Shown here: positions 53,001-62,000 of the stretch, one piece after another
Numbering within the stretch: the stretch's first letter is position 1
Layout: the number at the start of each line of letters is the position of its first letter
DNA from: Lacisediminihabitans sp046156175
GTDB taxonomy: Bacteria; Actinomycetota; Actinomycetes; Actinomycetales; Microbacteriaceae
Length of the DNA: 64,000 nucleotides
Direction: 5' to 3'
Assembly: GCF_046156175.1 (NCBI RefSeq)
Contig: NZ_JAYLVL010000002.1
Span: 372,001 to 436,000 of the forward strand
Program-made: the position numbers and the translations under genes
Notes under the pieces: generated by a model
What the model saw: the letters and a program-made list of their open reading frames with translations, nothing else
The model's database searches: none
Told to the model about the DNA's origin: nothing

Positions 53001-56000
53001 TCGTGCTGCTGGAGGAACCGTTGCCATCGGTGATCGTGTAGCGGTAGGTGGCCTGGCCCGAGAAGTTCGCCGTCGGGGTGAAGACCGGGTTGCCGGAGAC
53101 GATCGCGACGGTGCCGTTCGTGCCGGTGGCCACCGCGGTGATGCTGAGCCCGGTTCCACGGTCGTTGGCGAGCAGGACGGATGCAGCGGTGGTCACCGCC
53201 GTGTTCGCGTTCGTGGACGCGACGTCGGCGACGGCCTTCGGCACCACGGTCACGGCGACGGTCGCCGTCGAGAGGGTGCCGGCGGAGTCGGCCGCCGTGT
53301 ACTGGAAGCTCGCGGCGCCCGAGAAGTCGGGGGTCGGCACGAAGACCGGGTTGCCGCTGGCGTTGAGGGTGACGGTGCCGTTCACGGGGGCGGAGACGGC
53401 GGTGATGTGCAGGCCGGATCCGCTGTCATTGGCCAGCAGGTCGGAGGCCAGGAGGGTGGTGGTGACGTCGACCGTGGTGGTCGCGGTGTCGTTGCCGGCA
53501 CCCGGGGTGACGGTGACCGTGACCGTGGCGGAGCTGGTGGCCCCGGCGGAGTCGGTGGCCGTGTAGACGAAGCTCGCGATACCGGAGAATCCGAGGGCCG
53601 GCGTGAACCGGGGGCTGCCGCCGTTGAGCACGACGGTGCCGTTCACCGCAGAGGAGACGGCGGTAACAGCGAGGCTCGAGCCCGCATCGTTGCCAAGCAG
53701 GGTGAGCGCCAGGATGGTGACCGGCACGTTCACGCCGGTGGTCGCGGAGTCGGCGCCGGTGACCGGCAGCACCGTGACGGTGACGGTCGCGGTGGTGGTC
53801 CTCCCGGCGGTGTCGGTGGCGGTGTAGCCGAAGGATGCGGTGCCGGAGAAGTTGTTCGCCGGGGTGAAGACCGGGCTACCCGCGTTCAGGGCGACCGCGC
53901 CATTCACCGGGCTGCTGACCGCGGTGACGGTGAGCGCCGAGCCGGCGTCGTTCGCCGTGAGGGTGGTGAAAGTGACCGGGGTGTTTGCGTTCGTCGTCCC
54001 GGAGTCGCCGGTAGCGGTCGGCAGCACGGTGATGGTGACCGTGGCGCTGGTGGACTGGCCGGACGAGTCCTTGGCGGTGTACACGAAGGATGCCGCACCG
54101 GAGAAGCCGGCGGTCGGGGTGAAGATCGGGCTGCCACCGTTGAGTGCGACGGTGCCGTTGACCGGGGCGGAGACCGCGGTCACGGTGAGCGACGCGCCGG
54201 CATCGTTCGCCGTGAGGGTGGTGAAAGTGACGGGGGTGTTCGCGTTCGTCGTCTTCCCATCCGAGACCGCGACCGGGAGGACCGTGATCGTGACCGTGGC
54301 GGAGCTGGTCTTGCCGTTGCCGTCGGTGGCGGTGTAGCCGTAGCTGGCCGTGCCGGAGAAGTTGTTGGCCGGGGTGAAGACCGGGCTGCCACTATTCAGG
54401 GCAACGGTGCCGTTCACCGGAGTGCCGACCGCCGTGACCGTGAGACCGGTGCCCGCATCGTTCGCGGTGAGGTCGGAGCTCGTGATCGCGGCGTTCGCGT
54501 TCGTGGTGCGGGCATCGGCGGAAGCGACCGGAACCACGGTGATGGTGACGGTGGCCGAGGACGCCTGGCCGGAGCCATCCGTCGCGGTGTACAGGTAGCT
54601 GGCCGTGCCGGAGAAGTTCGCCGTCGGGGTGAAGATCGGGCTGCCGCCGTTCAGCACGACCGTGCCGTTCACCGGGGTCGAGACGCCGGTGACGGAGAGG
54701 CCGGCACCGAGGTCGTTGGCGGTGAGGTCGGGGATGGTGACGGCGACGTTCGCGTTGGTGGTGCGGGAATCCGCGACGGCGCCCGGACGCACCGTGACCG
54801 TGACGGTGGCCGAGCTGGTGCGGTTGTTGCCGTCGGTGGCCGTGTACACGAAGGAGGCGGTGCCGGAGAAGCCGGCTGTCGGGGTGAAGGTCGGGTTGCC
54901 GCCGGTCAACGACACGGTGCCGTTGGTGGCGCTCGAGACGGCGGTGACGGTGAGGCCGGTGCCCGCGTCGTTGCCGACCAGGGTCGAGCCGGGCACGGTC
55001 ACCGCGGTGTTCGCCGTGGTGCTGGCGGAGTCGGCGGCGGCGACCGGCAGCACCGTGACGGTGACAGTGGCGCTGGTAGTGCGGTTGGCGGCATCCGTGG
55101 CCGTGTAGGAGTACGAGCCGACACCCGAGAACCCGGCGGCCGGGGTGAAGATCGGCGCGCCACCGTTCAGGGCGACCGTGCCGTTCACCGGCGCGGAAAC
55201 GGCGGTGACGGTGAGGCCGGTACCCGCGTCGTTCGCGGCGAGAGCGGACGAGGTCACCGGGGTGTTCGCGGTCGTGGTGGCCGTGTCAGCGGCGGCGACC
55301 GGAAGCACGGTGACGGTGACGGTGGAGGAGGCGCTCTGGCCCGCGGCATCCGTCACGGTGTAGCCGAACGATGCGGTGCCGGAGAAGTTGTTCGCCGGAG
55401 TGAAGACCGGGCTACCGCTCGTGAGCACCACGGTGCCGTTGACCGGGGCCGAGACCGCGGTGACGGAGAGCGAGGTTCCGGCGTCATTGGCGATGACCGT
55501 CGAGACGGTGACCGGGGTGTTTGCGTTCGTGGTGGACGTGTCCGGTGCCGCGATCGGGCGCACGGTGACGGTCACGGTCGCGGAGGTGGTGCCGCCGGAG
55601 GAGTCGGTGGCGGTGTAGAGGTAGGCGGCGGGGCCGGAGTAGTTGGTGTCCGGGGTGAAGACGGCTTTGCCCGCGGTGAGAACGACGGTGCCGTGGTTCG
55701 GCGATGAGACCGCGGTGACGGTGAGGCCGGATCCGGCGTCGTTTGCGACGAGAGCCGAACCGGCGGTCGAGACCGGCGAGTTCGCGTTCGTGGCGACGGC
55801 ATCGGCCGCGGCGACCGGGACCACGGTGATGCTGACGGTCGCGGAGGTGGACCTGCCGGATCCATCCGTCGCCGTGTAGACGAAGCTGGCCGGGCCAGAG
55901 AAGTTGGTCGTCGGGGTGAAGATGGGCGAGCCGGCGTTCAGCGCGACGGAGCCGTTGCTTGCGGTGCCGACCGCGGTGACGGTGAGGCCGGTGCCCGCGT

Positions 56001-59000
56001 CATTCGCGACGAGGTTCGACAGCGTGATCGCAGTGTTCGCGGTCGTGGAGCGGGCGTCCCCGGCCGCGATCGGGAGGACGGTGATCGTCACCGTGGCTGT
56101 GGTCGACGCCCCGGTGCCGTCTTTCGCCGTGTAGGGGAAGGATCCGGTGCCCGAGAAGCCGGGGCTCGGGGTGAAGATCGGGCTGCCGGCGTTCAGGACG
56201 ACTGTGCCGTTGGTGGCGGCGCCGACCGCGGTGACCGTGAGGCCGCTGCCCGCGTCATTGCCGGTGAGGCCGGAGAGGGTGATCGCGGTGTTCGCATTGG
56301 TGGTCGCCGCGTCGTTGACCGCGGTCGGCAGCACGGTGACCGTGACGGTGGATGTCGCGACCTGGCCGGACGCGTCCGTCACCGTGTACCCGAACGAGGC
56401 GGCGCCCGAGAAGCCCGCCGCCGGGGTGAAGACGGGGTTGCCGCCGGCGTTCAGGACCACGGAGCCGTTGACCGGGACGCCCACCGCGGTAACGGTGAGG
56501 GTGGTGCCGACGTCATTGGTGGTGAGGGATGCCGCGGGGATGGTGACGGCGGTGTTCGCGGTCGTGGTCTTGGCATCCGGCGCGGCGGTCGGGGTCACCG
56601 AGACAGTGACGGTGGCGGAGACGATCGCCCCGCTGGCGTCGGTGGTGGTGTAGGAGAAGGCGGCGGTGCCGGAGTAGCCGGGGGTCGGGGTGAAGACCGG
56701 GTTGCCGGAGTTCAGTGCGATGGTGCCGTTGCTCACGGAGCCGACGGCGGTGACGGTCAGGCCGGTGCCGGCATCATTGGCGACGAGCGACGCTCCGGGG
56801 ATAGTGATGGGGGTGTTGGCCGGGGTGGTGGCGGTGTCTCCGGTCGCGGTCGGAAGAACGGTGATCGTGACCGTCGCGTTGGCAGCCTGGCCGGAAGAAT
56901 CCTTCGCCGTGTAACCGAAGGTCGCGGTGCCGGAGAAACCCGTCGCGGGGGTGAAGATCGGGCTGCCGCCGTTGAGTGCGACGGTGCCGTTGGTGGCCGA
57001 GCCGACCGCGGTGACGGTCAGGCCGGTGCCGGCATCGTTGCCGGTGAGAGTCGAGAGGGTGACCGAGGTGTTGGCGGTGGTGGTCTTCGCATCGGCGACC
57101 GCGACCGGGAGGACGGTGACCGTGACCGTGGCGGAGCTGGTCTTGCCGCTGCTGTCGGTGGCGGTGTAGCCGTAGCTGGCCGTGCCGGAGAAGCCGGTCG
57201 CCGGGGTAAAGATCGGGCTGCCGCCGTTCAGGACGACCGTGCCGTTGGTGGCCGCGCCGACCGTGGTGACGGTCAGGGCGGTGCCGGCATCGTTGCCGGT
57301 GAGGGTCGAGAGCGTCACCGCAGTGTTCGCCGTCGTGGTGGCGGCATCCGCGGCCGCGACCGGGAGGACGGTGATGGTGACGGTGGCGGAGGTGGTCTTG
57401 CCGCTCGCATCGGTGGCCGTGTAGGAGTAGCTGGCGGTGCCGGAGAAACCGGTCGTCGGGGTGAAGATCGGGCTGCCGCCGTTCAGGACGACCGTGCCAT
57501 TCACCGGGGAGGCGACCGCGGTGACGGTCAGGCCGGTGCCGGCATCGTTGGCGGTGAGGGTCGAGGAGGTGACCGGAGTGTTCGCTGTGGTGGTGGCGGC
57601 ATCCGCGCTCGCGACCGGGAGGACGGTGACGGTGACGGTCGCGGAGGTGGTCTTGCCGCTGCTGTCAGTGGCCGTGTAGGAGTAGGAGGCGGTGCCGGAG
57701 AAACCCGTCGCCGGGGTGAAGATCGGGCTGCCGCCGTTCAACACGACAGCGCCATTCACCGGGGAGGAGACCGCGGTGACGGCCATTCCGGTGCCGAGGT
57801 CGTTGCCGGTGAGGTCGGAGGAGGTCACCGGAGTGTTCGCGTTCGTGGTGCGGGCGTCCGAGACAGCGGTCGGCAGCACGGTCACGGTGACCGTGGTGGT
57901 GGAGCTTGCGCCCGCGGCATCCGTGACCGTGTAATCGAAGGTTGCGGTGCCGGAGAAGTTGTTCGCCGGGGAGAAGACCGGGGCGCCGGAGACCAGGGCG
58001 ATCGTGCCGTGGGTGGCGTTGGAGACAGCGGTGATGCCAAGCCCGGTGCCACGGTCATTGGCCAAAAGAGCGGATGCCGCGATGGTGAGCGGAGTGTTCG
58101 CGTTCGTGGTCGCGACGTCGGCAACAGCCCTCGGCACCACAATCACAGCGACCGTCGCCGTGCTGGTGCGGTTGGACGAATCAGTCGCCGTGTAGACGAA
58201 GGACGCCGCTCCGGAGAAGTTCGCACTCGGCACGAACACCGGGTTTCCGCTCACGTTGAGGGACACGGTGCCGTTCAGCGGAGAGGAGACCGCAGTGAGG
58301 GTGAGACCCGATCCGGAGTCATTCGCCAGCAACGTCGCCGCCGGGATCGTGACGGTCACATCGACGACAGTGCTCGCAGTGTCGTTGACCGCCCCCGGGG
58401 TGACCGTCACGGTCACCGTCGCGCTGGTCGCCCGAGCGGCACTGTCGGTCGCGGTATAGCCGTAAGAGGCGGTGCCCGAGAAACCAAGCGCCGGAGTGAA
58501 GATCGGGTTGCCACCGTTGAAGGTGACAGAGCCGTTGACCGCGGAACCGACCCCGGTCACCGTCAAACCGGTGCCGGCATCGTTACCCACCAGGGTCATG
58601 CCGAGGCTCGTGACCGGGACGTTCACACCGGTCGCAGCAGCATCAGCGGCCGCGACCGGAAGAACCGTCACCGTCACCATCGCGGAACTCGTCTTGCCGC
58701 TGCCATCGGTCGCCGTGTAGGAGAAGGATGCGGTGCCGGAGAAGTTGTTCGCCGGAGTGAAGACCGGAGCTCCCCCGTTCAGAGCGACGGTGCCATTCAC
58801 CGCACCGCCGACCGTGGTGACCGTCAACGCCGTGCCCGCATCGTTACCGGTCAGAGCCGAGAACGTCACCGGGGTGTTCGCGTTCGTCGAGCCCGCATCC
58901 GCGGCCGCGATCGGGAGGACCGTGACCGTGACGGTCGCCGTGGTCGTGCGGTTCGAAGAATCGGTGGCCGTGTAACTGAACGATCCGGTGCCGGAGAAAT

Positions 59001-62000
59001 TCGCGGTCGGGGTGAAGACCGGCGAACTGCCGTTGAGGGCGACAGTGCCGTTCGCCGGAGCGGAAACCGCCGTGACCGTGAGGGACGAGCCCGCATCGTT
59101 CGCCGCCAGGTTCGCGATCGTGAGCGGGGTGTTCGCGTTCGTGCTGCGAGCATCCGCAACCGCCACCGGCACCACCGTGACGGTGACCGAGGAGGAGGCG
59201 GTCCTGCCCGCCGCATCAGTGACCGTGTAGCCATAGGAGGCCGTCCCGGAGAAGCCTGCCGTCGGCGTGAAGATCGGCGCGCCGGAGTTCAGCGCGATGG
59301 TGCCGTTGACCGGGGAGGAGACCGCGGTGACCACGAGACCCGTTCCCGCATCGTTGGCGGCGAGCGAGGAGCTGGTCACCGGGGTATTGGCGTTCGTGGT
59401 GACAACGTCGGCGACGGTGGTCGGAAGCACCGTGACCGTGACAGAGGCCGGGGTGGTCTTGCCCGAGGCATCCGTCGCGATGTAGCCGTACGAAGCGGTG
59501 CCGGAGAAGTTGTTCGCGGGGGTGAAGATCGGCGAGCCGCCGTTCAGGGCGACGGTGCCGTTGACCGGGCTGGAGACCCCGGTCACCGTCAGACCCGAGC
59601 CCGCGTCATTGCCGGTGAGGGTCGCCACCGTGACCGCGGTGTTCGCGTTGGTCGTCACCGAGTCGTTCGCCGCGACGGGCAGCACGGTGACGGTCACCGT
59701 CGCGGTGGAGTTCTTTCCGGCCCCGTCGATCACCGTGTAGGCGAAGGATGCGGTGCCGGAGAAGTTGTTCGCGGGAGTGAAGGTCGGCGAACCGCCGTTC
59801 ACCACGACTGTGCCGTTCACCGGGGAAGAGACCGCGGTCACAGTGAGGCCGGTTCCGGCGTCGTTCGCGCGGAGGGTCGAGAGGGTGATCGCGGTGTTCG
59901 CGTTCGTGGTCGCGGTGTCGGCGGCCGCGACCGGCAGCACGGTCACCGTCACAGTGGCGGAGGTGGTCTTGCCGCTGCCGTCCGTTGCGGTGTAGCTGTA
60001 GGAGGCCTGACCCGAGAAGCCCGCGGAGGGGGTGAAGACGGGGTTGCCGCCGCCCAGGACGACGGTGCCGTTCACCGGCGCGGAGACGGCGGTCACGGTG
60101 AGGCCGGTGCCGGCGTCGTTGGCGGTGAGGTTCGACGACGTGACCGCGGTGTTCGCGGTGGTGGTCGCGGTATCGGCCGAAGCGACCGGCAGCACCGTGA
60201 TGGTGACGATGGCCGACGAGGTCTTGCCCGCCGAGTCCGTGGCGTTGTACTGGTAGCTGCCGGTGCCCGAGAACCCGGTGGCCGGCGTGAAGCTCGGGTT
60301 TCCCCCGTTGAAGGCGATGGTGCCGTTGACCGCCGCGCTCACCGAGGTGACCGTGAGGCCGGATCCGCCGTCATTCGCGACGAGGGTGGCGCCGGGGATG
60401 GTGATCGCGGTGTTCGCGTTGGTCGTGCCGCTGTCGTCGACCGCCTTCGGCGTGACCGAGATGGTGAGGATGCTCGAGGAGCTGCCGCCCGCCGCGGTGA
60501 GGGTGTAGCTCACCGAATCGGGACCGGAGTAGCCGGCCGTCGGGGTGTAGGTGTACGCGCCGGTGGAGGCGGTGAGCGTGAGGGTTCCATGGCTCGGACC
60601 GGATGTCACGGCCACGGACTTGCCGGTGCCCAGGTCGTTCGTGAGCAGGTTGCCGGCGGCCGCGGTGTTCACCGGGGTCGCGAGCGTGTCGGCGACGGCC
60701 ACCGGGGTGACCGTGATCGTGACAGTGGCGACCGCGGTTCCGCCGTCGCCGGTGAGCGTGTACGTGAAGGAGTCGGTGCCGGAGAAGCCGGCGTTCGGGG
60801 TGTAGGTGCCCGTGCCATCCGCCGCGAGTACGACGGTGCCGTTGCTCGGGTTGGTGAGCTTCGCGGCGGACTTGTTGGTGCCCTTGTCATTCGCGAGCAC
60901 GGAGAGCGCGGCCGGGGCGCCGGCGGCCGTCGTGTAGGTGTCGTTGACGGCGAGCGGCGTGACCGTGATGGTCGCGGTCGCGGTGGAGGTGCCCCCGTCG
61001 GCCGTGAGCGTGTAGGTGAAGGAGTCGGTGCCGGTGAAGTTCGCGTTCGGCGTGTAGGTGTACGCACCGGTGGCGGAGAGGGTGAGCGTGCCGTTGGTCA
61101 CGGTGGTGCCGAGCGCGACGGTCTTGTTCGAGCCGTTGTCATTGGAGGTGACGTTGCCAGAGACAGCGGTGTTCACTCCGGTGGTGATGGTGTCGTTGAC
61201 CGCGGTGGGCTTGACCGCGATCGACACGGTGGCCGTGGCGGTGCCGCCATCGGCGGTGAGCGTGTAGGTGAAGACATCCGCGCCGGAGAAGGTGCCGGTG
61301 GGCGTGTAGGTGTAGGCCCCGGTCGTGGGGTCCAGCACGACGGAGCCGTGGGCGGGAGCGGTGGTCACCGCCACCGAACGGTTCGTTCCGTGGTCGTTGC
61401 TGAGCACGTTTCCGGAGACGGCCACCGTTGATGTGGTGGTTGCCGAGTCATTCGCTGCCGTCGGCGTGACGAGGATGCTGACCGTGGCGGTGGCCGATCC
61501 GCCGGTGCCGCTCAGCGTGTAGGTGAAGGTGTCGGTGCCGGTGAATTCCGCGTTCGGCACATAGGTGCCCGTGCCATTGCTGGCGATCGTTACCGTGCCG
61601 TGGGCCGGATCGGTGAGCTTCGTCGCCGTGATGCTCGTGCCCTTGTCGTTGGCCAGCACGCTCACCGGCACGGGGGTATTGACCGTGGCCGTGTACGAGT
61701 CGTTAACGGCGAGCGGGGTGACGGTGATGTTTACGGTCGCGGTTGAGGTGCCGCCGGTGGCCGTCTGCGTGTAGGTGAAGGAGTCGGTGCCGGAGTATCC
61801 GCTCGCCGGCGTGTAGGTGACCGTGCCGTTGGGCGCGAAGCTGAGCGTGCCGTGGGTCGGGTTCGTGGCGACCGCGGCGGTCTCGCTCGCCCCCGGGTCG
61901 TTGGCGAGCACGTTGATGGTCGCGGGGGTGTTGGTGGATGTCGCGATCGTGTCGTTGTACGCCTTCGGGGGCACGGTGACGGTGACCGTTGCCGTGGCGA

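Noticed and set aside
51900..61431. Very long open frames (766, 993 and 1,140 codons) on the plus strand opposite the giant gene
   Set aside because: They mirror the repeats of the minus-strand gene, have unbalanced Gly/Arg/Asp composition and no signal for translation. They are open only because of high GC and repeat structure.
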